Origin: Methylococcaceae bacterium
Lineage (GTDB): Bacteria; Pseudomonadota; Gammaproteobacteria; Methylococcales; Methylomonadaceae
Direction: 5' to 3'
Assembly: GCA_006844705.1 (NCBI GenBank)
Contig: SPJS01000067.1
Coordinates: forward strand, 41,511-105,510
DNA: 64,000 bases
Shown here: one piece after another, positions 54,105 through 63,367 of the stretch
Layout: each line of letters opens with the position of its first letter
How positions within the stretch are numbered: position 1 is the first letter of the stretch
Program-made: the position numbers and the translations under genes
The notes under the pieces: model-generated
Database searches by the model: none
Told to the model about the DNA's origin: nothing
Seen by the model: only the letters and a program-made list of their open reading frames with translations

Positions 54105-55189
54105 GCGCCCATTCACAAAAAAACCTGCTAATAAACATAATTAATGACCCTGAAATTGCTTTAGCACTTAAACCAATTGAATGGGAAAATCTATTACATT
54201 TAGCCAGACAAAGTAAGCTTCTTGCGTATTTAGACTGGCTGTTCGCTCAGTCTGATCTCAAGCACTTAATTCCGCCAGCAGTGCTACTTCATTTTGACGC
54301 GGCTATGAAAATGGTCGCTAATCGGAATCGAATGATTTTATGGGAATTAAATCGCATAAAACAAACTACCTTTGATTTGAAAATAAAAACAATTGTATTG
54401 AAAGGGGCGGGCTATTTAATTTTAGATTTGCCTTTTGCTCATACACGCATTTTATCTGATCTTGATATTTTGGTAGATAGGTTTGATCTTGCAAGGTTTG
54501 AAAACAAATTAAAAAAACACGGTTGGCAAGGCGTAGAACTTGATGAGTATGATCAACAATATTATCGAAAATGGATGCATGAAGTTCCGCCCATGAGGCA
54601 TGAAGAACGATATGTTGAGGTGGACCTACACCATACCATCTTACCTCTGACCAGTCGTTTATGCCCTCCTGTCGATTTGATGATTGGCGACGCTACGGTT
54701 ATTAAAGAAAAAGGGATTGCTACATTTTCCCCGTTAGATTTGATAATTCATAGCAGCGTACATCTATTTTACGATGCTGAAATAAAGGCTTCTGATTTTA
54801 GGGATTTGGTCGACTTACATGAACTGATTATTTGGTTTCACCGTGACAACCCTGGTTTTTTTACTGAACTGGTTGATCGAGCTGAATTTTTGAATTTACA
54901 AAGACCCGTGTTTTATGCGTTATTTTTTACAAAGAAAATCCTAGGTACATCTATACCGGATCAATATATTGAACACAATCAAGGTAGGCCGAATGCTATA
55001 CTACTAGCTTTTATGAGCTTATTGATTTCCGTCTCGATTCTACCGAATCCGGTAGGTCAAGAAACGACAGTGGTAAGATTTTCAAGGTGGCTACTATATG
55101 TAAGATCGCATTATTTGAGAATGCCTATGACGTTGCTGTTACCCCATCTGTTTAAAAAGAGTAAAAAAAGAATTGATGACTTTTTTTAG
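54101..55189 (+). CDS. Nucleotidyltransferase-fold protein (NTP_transf_5 type)
   Basis: A 362-residue protein with the polymerase-beta-like metal motif in RILSDLDILVDR (near residue 121), preceded by VLKGAGYL, and a later EVDLHHTI that may supply the third carboxylate. This is the large uncharacterised nucleotidyltransferase family found next to HprK-related kinase A. Coupled by ATGA to the kinase. Substrate unknown; nucleotidylation of a protein or sugar is possible. Confidence 0.82.
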   Translation: MSAHSQKNLLINIINDPEIALALKPIEWENLLHLARQSKLLAYLDWLFAQSDLKHLIPPAVLLHFDAAMKMVANRNRMILWELNRIKQTTFDLKIKTIVLKGAGYLILDLPFAHTRILSDLDILVDRFDLARFENKLKKHGWQGVELDEYDQQYYRKWMHEVPPMRHEERYVEVDLHHTILPLTSRLCPPVDLMIGDATVIKEKGIATFSPLDLIIHSSVHLFYDAEIKASDFRDLVDLHELIIWFHRDNPGFFTELVDRAEFLNLQRPVFYALFFTKKILGTSIPDQYIEHNQGRPNAILLAFMSLLISVSILPNPVGQETTVVRFSRWLLYVRSHYLRMPMTLLLPHLFKKSKKRIDDFF

Positions 55190-55204
55190 CGATTACTTAA
55201 AAAA

Positions 55205-56404
55205 ATGAAAATTTTACATATTCTTGATCATTCTATCCCTTTGCATAGTGGCTACACATTTCGCTCACGTTCCATATTAGAGCATCAACAAAAATTGGGA
55301 TGGATGACATTCCATGTCACTTCAACCAAACAGGGTAAAACTAAATCGTTGATTGAAACTATTGATGGGTTTACCTTTTATAGAACACCTCAGTCTTCAA
55401 ACTTTCTATACAGCTTACCTGTAATAAATCAATGGGGGGTCGTTGAGACTTTAGTTAAAAGATTAGAGACGATTGTAAATGAAGTAAAACCTGATATTCT
55501 TCATGCGCATTCACCTGCATTAAATGGATTGGCAGCCATTAGAGTTGGAAAAAAACTTTCTATACCTGTGGTCTATGAATGTAGAGCTTTCTGGGAGGAT
55601 GCTGCGGTTGATCATGGAACAACGCACGAAAATAGTTTGAGGTATAAAATTACGCGATCTCTTGAAACGTATGTGTTCAAAAACGCTGATAAAGTAACCA
55701 CAATTTGTGAAGGGCTTCGTTCGGACATTATTAAACGAGGCGTACACGAAGATAAAATTACTGTAATTCCCAATGCGGTTAATATTGAAAAATTTGAGTT
55801 CAAGAAAACGTGTGATATTGAATTAAAAAATAGCTTGGGTCTTGCAGATAAGGTGGTTCTTGGTTTTATTGGTTCATTTTATGCGTATGAGGGCTTACCT
55901 CTTTTACTTGATGCAATGCAGGGAATTTTACAATCTAATGAAAATGTAAAACTCCTCTTAGTCGGTGGTGGACCTCAGGAGCAACTGATAAAAGAGAAGG
56001 TCGAGCAGCTTGGTTTTCAGGATATTGTCGTGTTTACTGGTCGTGTACCACATGAAGAAGTGCAGGAATATTATAATCTTGTTGATATATTTGTCTATCC
56101 CAGGCTTTCAATGCGCCTGACAGATCTTGTGACCCCGTTAAAGCCGCTTGAGGCAATGGCACAAGGCCGAATTGTAGTGGCTTCTGATGTGGGTGGTCAT
56201 AAAGAGTTAATAAAAGAGGGCTACAATGGATCCCTTTTTGAAGCTAATAACCCACAGGCATTAGCTGAGTCTGTTATTCAATTATTATCAGATTCCAGTG
56301 TTTTTGAAACGCTACAATACAATGGGCGACAATTTGTCGAACATGAGCGTAATTGGAAAGTTAGTGTAGACAGGTATAAAGAAGTTTACGGTGCGCTTGC
56401 TTAA
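55205..56404 (+). CDS. Glycosyltransferase, GT4 family, exosortase A-associated type
   Basis: 399 residues, GT-B fold. The N-terminus ILHILDHSIPLHSGYTFRS and the donor-site segment LTDLVTPLKPLEAMAQGRIV are typical of the PEP-CTERM/exosortase A-associated GT4 subgroup. Acts in the cytoplasm on a lipid-linked glycan. Follows the nucleotidyltransferase by 15 bp. Confidence 0.88.
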   Translation: MKILHILDHSIPLHSGYTFRSRSILEHQQKLGWMTFHVTSTKQGKTKSLIETIDGFTFYRTPQSSNFLYSLPVINQWGVVETLVKRLETIVNEVKPDILHAHSPALNGLAAIRVGKKLSIPVVYECRAFWEDAAVDHGTTHENSLRYKITRSLETYVFKNADKVTTICEGLRSDIIKRGVHEDKITVIPNAVNIEKFEFKKTCDIELKNSLGLADKVVLGFIGSFYAYEGLPLLLDAMQGILQSNENVKLLLVGGGPQEQLIKEKVEQLGFQDIVVFTGRVPHEEVQEYYNLVDIFVYPRLSMRLTDLVTPLKPLEAMAQGRIVVASDVGGHKELIKEGYNGSLFEANNPQALAESVIQLLSDSSVFETLQYNGRQFVEHERNWKVSVDRYKEVYGALA

Positions 56405-56445
56405 AATAGTTTATTAATTTATCTGATGTGTAGGAAAACTCTTTT

Positions 56446-57774
56446 ATGAAAGTTACAGTATTTGGTTCAGGTTACGTAGGATTGGTTACGGGAGTGTGCT
56501 TGGCAGAAGTTGGAAATGATGTTGTTTGTGTTGATATTGACGAGTCCAAAATAGACAAGTTAAATAATGGAATAATCCCTATTTATGAGCCTGGTCTTGA
56601 TGAGATAGTCAAAGCAAACATGCAAGCAGGGAGGCTAAGATTTACCACTGATATCAAGGAAGGTGTTGATCATGGAGTCTTTCAGTTTATAGCAGTGGGT
56701 ACGCCACCTGATGAAGATGGTTCGGCGGACTTACAATATGTTCTGGCTGTTGCTAAATCAATCGCAGAACATATGACTGAATATAAGGTCGTCGTTGATA
56801 AGTCAACCGTACCGGTTGGTACTGCAGATAAAGTAAAAGAAACCATTATAGCGACTCAAAGCAAACTTGGTACCCAGGTTGATTTTGATGTAGTGTCTAA
56901 TCCGGAGTTTTTGAAAGAAGGAGCCGCTATCGATGATTTTATGAAGCCTGACAGGATTATTGTCGGAACCGACAACCCGAGAACGGCGGAGTTATTAAAA
57001 GTGCTTTATGCGCCATTTAATCGCAGTCATGAGCGCGTTATTACCATGGATATTCGCTCGGCAGAATTAACCAAATATGCTGCCAATGCTATGCTGGCTA
57101 CCAAGATCAGTTTTATGAATGAGCTTTCAAATCTGGCTGAATTATTGGGCGCAGATATCGAGCATGTAAGAAACGGTATTGGCTCTGATAGTCGTATTGG
57201 ATACTCATTTATTTATCCTGGATGTGGATATGGAGGATCGTGTTTTCCCAAAGATGTCAAAGCGCTTGAACGAACAGCTCATCAGGTAGGGTACTCGGCA
57301 GAGCTATTGAGTGCTGTAGAAAATGTAAATGATCGGCAAAAACAAGTATTGGTTGAAAAAGTTAACAGGCATTACAACAATAATGTAGAAGGTAAAACCT
57401 TTGCTTTATGGGGGCTATCCTTCAAGCCAAGAACGGATGATATGCGGGAAGCACCTAGCCGTGTTGTTCTAGAAGCTTTAATTGATGCAGGGGCTACGAT
57501 TAATGCCTTTGACCCAGAAGCTATGGAAGAAGCTCAACGGATTTATGGTGACAATTCAGGCCTAAATTTAATGAATTCTCCGGAAGCTGCGGTAGAAAAT
57601 GTCGATGCATTAATAATAGTGACTGAATGGAAAAATTTTATGAGTCCAGATTTTGACATGCTTAATGCAAAGCTTAAGGATAAAGTTATTTTTGATGGTC
57701 GTAATCTATATCAACCAGCAATAGTTGAACGATTTGGCTTGAAATACTACGCTATAGGAAGAGGTAGGAATTAA
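56446..57774 (+). CDS. ugd: UDP-glucose 6-dehydrogenase
   Basis: Oxidises UDP-glucose to UDP-glucuronate, supplying a uronic acid for the polysaccharide. 442 residues: NAD motif [17 protein letters not shown], the hinge region with [17 protein letters not shown], and the catalytic Cys in [14 protein letters not shown]. Full length. Has its own 41 bp leader; the next glycosyltransferase starts 10 bp after its stop. Confidence 0.95.
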   Translation: MKVTVFGSGYVGLVTGVCLAEVGNDVVCVDIDESKIDKLNNGIIPIYEPGLDEIVKANMQAGRLRFTTDIKEGVDHGVFQFIAVGTPPDEDGSADLQYVLAVAKSIAEHMTEYKVVVDKSTVPVGTADKVKETIIATQSKLGTQVDFDVVSNPEFLKEGAAIDDFMKPDRIIVGTDNPRTAELLKVLYAPFNRSHERVITMDIRSAELTKYAANAMLATKISFMNELSNLAELLGADIEHVRNGIGSDSRIGYSFIYPGCGYGGSCFPKDVKALERTAHQVGYSAELLSAVENVNDRQKQVLVEKVNRHYNNNVEGKTFALWGLSFKPRTDDMREAPSRVVLEALIDAGATINAFDPEAMEEAQRIYGDNSGLNLMNSPEAAVENVDALIIVTEWKNFMSPDFDMLNAKLKDKVIFDGRNLYQPAIVERFGLKYYAIGRGRN

Positions 57775-57784
57775 TTATAAATAA

Positions 57785-58852
57785 ATGTTGAAAATCGGAC
57801 TCGTAGGACCTTTGCCTCCTCCTTATGGGGGGATGGCGAATCAGTTAAAGCAATTAAGTCAATTATTAACTGATGAAGGTGTTCAAGTGGAATTACTACA
57901 AAATAATCCACCTTACCCTAATCGGTTTATTGCAAATCTAAAGGGGGTTCGAGCTGTTTTTCGTTTACTTTATTTCGTATTTCAAATTTGGAAATTATGT
58001 CATCGAGTTGATGTAATCCATGTCTTTTCAAATTCCGGGTGGTCTTGGCAACTGTTTTCTGCTCCGGTTTTACTCATCGCAAACTTAAAAAAAACACCTG
58101 TTATCATTAACTATCGGGGAGGCGAAGCCGACACATATTTTGCGCAGAATATTGAACGAGTTCGCCCCACACTCAAATTAGCCTCTTCTATTATTGTCCC
58201 TTCAGGCTTTTTGCAGGCGGTTTTTAATAAATACGGGTTTTCTGATGCTGAAATTATCCCTAATATAATTAACACCGAAAGGTTTAAAATTACATCCCAT
58301 AAGTTTAATTTTCATTTAATAATCACTCGCAATCTTGAGACCATTTACGGAATAGAAACTGCGATAAAGTCTTTATCTACCGTAAAAAGGAACTATCCAA
58401 ACATTAAGCTGACGATTGCTGGCAGTGGTGACCAAAAGTCTAATTTGGAAGCTTTGGTCAAAGCATTGGAATTAAACAATCACGTTGTTTTCACTGGAAG
58501 GTTAACACCTGAACAAATCGCACAACTTTATCAAGAAGCTGACATCATGTTAAATCCGACGACTGTTGATAATATGCCAAACTCAGTATTAGAAGCATTA
58601 GCCTGCGGTTTGCCTGTTGTGACAACCAATGTTGGCGGGATCCCCTATATTATTAAAGATTATGAAACTGCGCTATTCGTTGATGTAAATGATCATGAAC
58701 AAATGGCAAAAAAAATTATTGAATTAATTGAAAACCCGAGTTTGAGAAATCAATTGAAAGACAACGGCATACAAGAAGTACAAAAATATACCTGGCAAAA
58801 AATTAAACCTCAATGGATGGGTTTATATAAGTCTTTAAGTGATAACAAATGA
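57785..58852 (+). CDS. Glycosyltransferase, GT4 family
   Basis: 355 residues starting G-L-V-G-P-L-P-P-P-Y-G-G-M, a loop common in GT4 enzymes of surface polysaccharides. The donor site is NPTTVDNMPNSVLEALACGLP with the E-x7-E pattern reduced to N-x-M-P-N...E, the form seen in the same subgroup. Overlaps the CapK-like gene by 4 bp, so their products probably act in sequence. Confidence 0.88.
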   Translation: MLKIGLVGPLPPPYGGMANQLKQLSQLLTDEGVQVELLQNNPPYPNRFIANLKGVRAVFRLLYFVFQIWKLCHRVDVIHVFSNSGWSWQLFSAPVLLIANLKKTPVIINYRGGEADTYFAQNIERVRPTLKLASSIIVPSGFLQAVFNKYGFSDAEIIPNIINTERFKITSHKFNFHLIITRNLETIYGIETAIKSLSTVKRNYPNIKLTIAGSGDQKSNLEALVKALELNNHVVFTGRLTPEQIAQLYQEADIMLNPTTVDNMPNSVLEALACGLPVVTTNVGGIPYIIKDYETALFVDVNDHEQMAKKIIELIENPSLRNQLKDNGIQEVQKYTWQKIKPQWMGLYKSLSDNK

Positions 58853-60198
58853 CGTTGTATACTCTACTTGTTTCTAAATTTCTGTTTCCTCTTCATGAAA
58901 AACTAAAGAAACACTCAACCGTTGCTGTCCGTAAGGATATGGAAAAAACACAATGGCTGAAGGCTAATGACATTCGGCAGCTTCAACTGGATCGGTTAAA
59001 AGTTTTTTTGACAGATGTTGAGGCCAGTGTTCCTTACTATCAAAAACTATTTTCTGACATTGGTTTCAAACCATCCTCTATCGCCTCTCTGAAAGACCTG
59101 CAACAGCTGCCTCTTACTGATAAACCAGTTATCCGAGAACATCTTGAACAACTCAAAGCACAAGATGCTTTTGCTCTATCCCGTTTTAATACCGGAGGTT
59201 CGAGCGGTGAGCCATTAGTATTTTATATCGGCAAAAAACGCGTCAGCCACGATGTGGCTGCAAAATGGCGGGCGACACGCTGGTGGGATGTTGATATTGG
59301 CGATCCGGAAATTGTGATATGGGGTTCACCTATCGAGTTAGGTGCGCAGGATAAAGTGCGCATGATTCGTGATGGATTAATACGTACACATCTGATTCCT
59401 GCGTTTGAAATGTCTGAACAAAATGTGGATGGTTTCATTGCCCAGATTCAGACGATCCGGCCAAAAATGCTGTTTGGCTATCCATCGGCATTGGCGCATA
59501 TTGCCAAACAGGCCGAGCAAAAGGGAAGTCGATTGGATGACCTGGGCATTAAAGTTGCGTTTGTAACTTCGGAACGTTTGTATGATTATCAGCGTGAGAT
59601 GATTGAAAAGGTCTTTGCCTGTCCAGTGGCCAATGGCTATGGCGGGCGTGACGCAGGATTCATTGCGCATCAGTGTCCTGCTGGGAATATGCACATCACA
59701 GCTGAAGATATTATTGTCGAAATTATAGATAAAGATGGCAATGTGTTACCCCGTGGTCAAAGTGGTGAAATTGTCGTCACCCACCTTGCAACCCGTGACT
59801 TTCCATTTATTCGTTATCGAACGGGTGATGTCGGGATGTTATCTGATGAAGTCTGTGCTTGTGGACGTGGCCTGCCATTGCTTAAAGAAATTCAGGGACG
59901 TACTACTGATTTTGTGGTGGCAGCAGATGGCACGGTGTTGCACGGACTGGCTTTGATTTATGTATTACGTGATCTTGAGGGCGTGGATTCTTTCAAAATT
60001 ATACAACATAGCCTTGAGAAAACGACGATTCAGATGGTAAAAAATGAGCAGTTTTCTGATAAAGATTTAGACAGCATTCGCTCAACATTCAAACAGCGCC
60101 TGGGTAATGATGTCGATATAGAGATCGAATTTGTTACAGACATTGCCAAGGAAAAGTCCGGAAAATTCAGGTACGTTGTAAGTCACGTACCAGCATAA
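58849..60198 (+). CDS. CapK/phenylacetate-CoA-ligase-like adenylate-forming enzyme
   Basis: 449 residues of the ANL superfamily: the phosphate loop NTGGSSGEPL, the Y-G-G-R-D-A-G segment and RYRTGDVG near the hinge; cysteines in CACGRGLPLL resemble the zinc site of PaaK-like proteins. In capsule and EPS loci such 'CapK' proteins are thought to activate a carboxylic acid that decorates the glycan. Here it is coupled to a GT4 gene and followed by an asparagine-synthase-like protein, which would suit acid activation and amide transfer (inference). Confidence 0.82.
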   Translation: MTLYTLLVSKFLFPLHEKLKKHSTVAVRKDMEKTQWLKANDIRQLQLDRLKVFLTDVEASVPYYQKLFSDIGFKPSSIASLKDLQQLPLTDKPVIREHLEQLKAQDAFALSRFNTGGSSGEPLVFYIGKKRVSHDVAAKWRATRWWDVDIGDPEIVIWGSPIELGAQDKVRMIRDGLIRTHLIPAFEMSEQNVDGFIAQIQTIRPKMLFGYPSALAHIAKQAEQKGSRLDDLGIKVAFVTSERLYDYQREMIEKVFACPVANGYGGRDAGFIAHQCPAGNMHITAEDIIVEIIDKDGNVLPRGQSGEIVVTHLATRDFPFIRYRTGDVGMLSDEVCACGRGLPLLKEIQGRTTDFVVAADGTVLHGLALIYVLRDLEGVDSFKIIQHSLEKTTIQMVKNEQFSDKDLDSIRSTFKQRLGNDVDIEIEFVTDIAKEKSGKFRYVVSHVPA

Positions 60199-60208
60199 GG
60201 GTTCACAT

Positions 60209-62005
60209 ATGAGTTATCTATCGGGTTGGGTGGAAACGTCCATTCGTGATCAGGCGGCAGATGCTTTATTGCGGGAGCAGTCAAGTTTATTCAATGCCTC
60301 ATCTTCACTGTACTATTCAACAACAGATTTTCATGGTTTTGCGACTGAAGCGGACAGGTTTCATCAGCAAGACGACTTGATATTGATGGATGTCAGCCAG
60401 GGGGCAAAGAATTTAAACAAAGCAGGAATGCTGGCGGCCTATCAAGAAAATGAGGCGGGTTTTCTGAAAAATATAACGCCTCATGCACCCTTTGTTCTGG
60501 TGGATGACAAAAATAAGCTGGTGTTGCTGGCCACGGACCCTATCGGTATGGCACATGTTTACTATGCGCACTGTAAAAACGGGCTGGTGTTCGGTGATGC
60601 GGCGGATAAGGTTGCAAACCATCCAGAAATAGGTGATGAAATATCATCCCAGATGATATTCAATTACGTTTATTTTCATCACTGTCCCAGCCCGGACACT
60701 ATCTTTACTAAAGTAAAAAAATTGGAACCTGGCCAGGTGTTGGTTTACCAAAATGGCAAAATTAACCTGGACACCTACTGGCAGCCGGAATTTCATGAAT
60801 CCTTGTCATGTTCAGAGCAGGAAGCAGGCGATAAATTAAAAGAGTGCCTGGTTCAGTCCGTTACCCGTCAAGTGGATACAGCTGAGTATACTGGCGCCTT
60901 TTTGAGTGGAGGACTGGACAGTTCCAGCGTTGCTGGAGCCTTGGCTAAAGTATTTCCTGATCAGGCCAAGACCTTTTCTATGGGTTTTCCTGTCGATGGC
61001 TATGATGAAATTGAATATGCGCGAACGGCTGTCGAGCATTTCAACACTATCCAACACGAGTTTTATTTATCGGCAGATGATACGGTCGCGGCAATCCCGG
61101 ATATCGCCGCTTATTATGATGAACCCTTTGGCAATTCATCGGCATTAGCCGCATTGTACTGCGCACGAATGGCGAAAGAGAAGGGAATCAAGGTATTGCT
61201 CGCTGGCGATGGTGGCGATGAACTCTTTGCGGGTAATGAGCGTTATGTTAAGCAATTGGTATTTGAACGTTATTACCAGATGCCTTCTCCGATGCGGAGC
61301 ATTCTGAAAGGTGGCTTGTATAATTTACCTGACGTGATGCTGAATAATAAAATTCTGTTTAAGGGTAAGCGTTATATAGAACAGGCAGAAATTCCGCTGC
61401 CTGATCGTCTACAGGATTATAATTTTTTACATAGACATGCGATTGAAGATATTTTTAATGCAGACTTTATCGAACAAATCGATGTTTCTGTACCATTGAA
61501 AGGGCTGCAGAATTGTTATCACAAGCCCAAACAGGCTGAGCCATTGAACCGAATGTTGTACATGGACTGGAAGTCTACGTTGCATGACAATGATCTGATC
61601 AAAGTAAACAAAATGTGTGAAATGGCGGGGGTAGAAGTTCAATATCCTATGTTGACGCCTGAAATGGTTGAGTTTTCCTGCACAATCCCCTCCAGTTTAA
61701 AACTCAAGAACGGCAAATTACGCGGGTTTTATAAGCAAGCGATGTCTGGCTTTCTGCCAGATAAAATTATTAATAAACCCAAACATGGTTTTGGGTTGCC
61801 GTTTGGAGTGTGGTTAAAAGACCATCAGCCTCTACGTGAACTGGCTTATGACAGCTTAAAAGCATTAAAAAAGCGTGAATATATCCGTCCTGGTTTTATT
61901 GATCACGCGATTGAAATGCATCAATCCATACATGCGGCTTATTATGGGGAGTTAGTCTGGATATTAATGATGTTGGAGCTGTGGTTTCAGGCAAAATCAA
62001 GATAA
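60209..62005 (+). CDS. Asparagine-synthase-like protein lacking the glutaminase cysteine
   Basis: 598 residues. The C-terminal synthetase domain is intact: LSGGLDSSSVAGAL (PPi loop) and LAGDGGDELFAGNERY. The N-terminal domain aligns in length and in segments such as DPIGMAHVYYAH, but it starts M-S-Y-L-S-G with no Cys at position 2 and lacks the R-G-P-D motif. Glutamine hydrolysis should therefore be impossible. It probably forms an amide using free ammonia or another amine, like beta-lactam synthetase-type relatives. Last gene of the glycan locus, 10 bp behind the CapK-like gene. Confidence 0.85.
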   Translation: MSYLSGWVETSIRDQAADALLREQSSLFNASSSLYYSTTDFHGFATEADRFHQQDDLILMDVSQGAKNLNKAGMLAAYQENEAGFLKNITPHAPFVLVDDKNKLVLLATDPIGMAHVYYAHCKNGLVFGDAADKVANHPEIGDEISSQMIFNYVYFHHCPSPDTIFTKVKKLEPGQVLVYQNGKINLDTYWQPEFHESLSCSEQEAGDKLKECLVQSVTRQVDTAEYTGAFLSGGLDSSSVAGALAKVFPDQAKTFSMGFPVDGYDEIEYARTAVEHFNTIQHEFYLSADDTVAAIPDIAAYYDEPFGNSSALAALYCARMAKEKGIKVLLAGDGGDELFAGNERYVKQLVFERYYQMPSPMRSILKGGLYNLPDVMLNNKILFKGKRYIEQAEIPLPDRLQDYNFLHRHAIEDIFNADFIEQIDVSVPLKGLQNCYHKPKQAEPLNRMLYMDWKSTLHDNDLIKVNKMCEMAGVEVQYPMLTPEMVEFSCTIPSSLKLKNGKLRGFYKQAMSGFLPDKIINKPKHGFGLPFGVWLKDHQPLRELAYDSLKALKKREYIRPGFIDHAIEMHQSIHAAYYGELVWILMMLELWFQAKSR

Positions 62006-62112
62006 CTGTTTGCTGATGCTTGTGTTTCTTTCGTTGGATTGTTAGTCTTTAAACGCAAAATGTTTGCAAGGAAGAAATTTCTTTTTATAACAATGCTAAA
62101 TGAGGAAAGAAC

Positions 62113-62481
62113 ATGAGTGAAAGTCTATATGAAAAGCTTGGCGGTGAAGCTGCGGTAAATGCAGCCGTCGATATTTTCTATAAAAAAGTGCTTGATGATC
62201 ACCGTATCAATCGTTTTTTTGAAAATATCGATATGACAAAACAAATTGCCAAACAAAAAGCCTTTTTAACTCTGGCTTTTGGCGGGCCTAGCGATTACGA
62301 TGGCAAAGATATGCGTGCCGCCCATGCCAAGTTAGTACAAATGGGCCTGGATGATTCCCATTTTGATGCAGTTATGGAAAACCTGGGAGCCACATTGGTC
62401 GAGCTGAATGTTCCCGAAGAGTTGATTGGCGAAGCAGCAGCAATCGCTGAAAGTACGCGAAATGATGTACTAGGCAAGTAA
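62113..62481 (+). CDS. glbN: Group I truncated hemoglobin
   Basis: 122 residues of the 2-on-2 globin fold: SLYEKLGGEAAVNAAVD (helices A-B), FFENIDM with the B10-type region, AFGGPSDYDGKDM and the proximal His in DDSHFDAVMENL. These proteins bind O2 or NO; here it stands alone between the glycan locus and a convergent glyoxalase II gene, with an AGGAA ribosome site. Confidence 0.93.
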   Translation: MSESLYEKLGGEAAVNAAVDIFYKKVLDDHRINRFFENIDMTKQIAKQKAFLTLAFGGPSDYDGKDMRAAHAKLVQMGLDDSHFDAVMENLGATLVELNVPEELIGEAAAIAESTRNDVLGK

Positions 62482-62510
62482 GTCTGGGTTGTATCAAAAT
62501 GATCCTACAG

Positions 62511-62540
62511 AAAAGGGCATAAAATTTATGCCCTTTTTTA
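62511..62540. terminator. Bidirectional terminator between glbN and gloB
   Basis: AAAAGGGCAT and ATGCCCTTTT pair perfectly around a short A/T loop, giving an A-run on one side and a T-run on the other. It serves both convergent genes and touches the gloB stop codon. Confidence 0.88.
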
Positions 62541-63302
62541 AAAATGGTCTTTTCGTTTTCTCAATTCAGCAAATACTTCTACCGCGGGATAGTTTTCCAT
62601 ATTCAGCGCTTGTTGTATCGAAAGGCATTGTTCTCTTAAAAACGGATTGGTAGACAGTTCCTGAGAGAGGGTACTGGGGACGGTCGGCAGGTTATCTTTT
62701 CTAAGATTATTGACTTCGATAATTCTTTGTTCCAATGCCGGGTTATCTCTTTCTATCGAGGCGGCAAAGACACCATTGGCCTGAGTATATTCATGGGCGC
62801 AATAGATTTTTGTTGTTTCCGGCAATGATTTTATCAGTTGCAGAGATGTCCACATTTGTTCTGCTGAACCTTCAAAAAGTCGTCCACAGCCCATAGAAAA
62901 CACTGTGTCACCGCAGAATAATGCATCTGAATTGGCAAAATAAAAGCAGATGTGACCGGACGTATGCCCCGGTGTTTCAAATATCTCGCAGTTTTCGATG
63001 CCAAATGAAAAGCACTGGCCGTGGGATAGCTTCTGATCAATCCCCGGGATTCTCTTCTGATCCTTTTCCGCCCCAATGATCGTACAGCCTGTCAGGGCTT
63101 TTAATTCCAGATTAGCACCCACATGATCGCTATGATGATGGGTGTTCAAAATAAAATCTAATGAATGGTGTTGAGATTCAAGTGCTTTTAAAACTGGAGT
63201 AGCAACAGCCGGGTCAACCACGCCGGTAATTGCAGCATCAGGCTCATGAAGCAGATAAATATAATTATCGTTAAGAACCGGTAACTGAGTGATTTCAAGC
63301 AT
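62538..63302 (-). CDS. gloB: Hydroxyacylglutathione hydrolase (glyoxalase II)
   Basis: Hydrolyses S-lactoylglutathione to lactate and glutathione in methylglyoxal detoxification. A 254-residue metallo-beta-lactamase-fold enzyme with the metal motif NTHHHSDHVG, FETPGHTSGH, FCGDTVFSMGCGRLFEG and AHEYTQAN. Full length, ATG at 63302; it lies 65 bp downstream of dxs on the same strand. Confidence 0.95.
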   Translation of the reverse strand: MLEITQLPVLNDNYIYLLHEPDAAITGVVDPAVATPVLKALESQHHSLDFILNTHHHSDHVGANLELKALTGCTIIGAEKDQKRIPGIDQKLSHGQCFSFGIENCEIFETPGHTSGHICFYFANSDALFCGDTVFSMGCGRLFEGSAEQMWTSLQLIKSLPETTKIYCAHEYTQANGVFAASIERDNPALEQRIIEVNNLRKDNLPTVPSTLSQELSTNPFLREQCLSIQQALNMENYPAVEVFAELRKRKDHF

Positions 63303-63367
63303 GGTTTGGGGGCGTCAAAATATTATGGCCTGATTGTAAACTAATCAAGCTACGCAAATCCTTTTTT

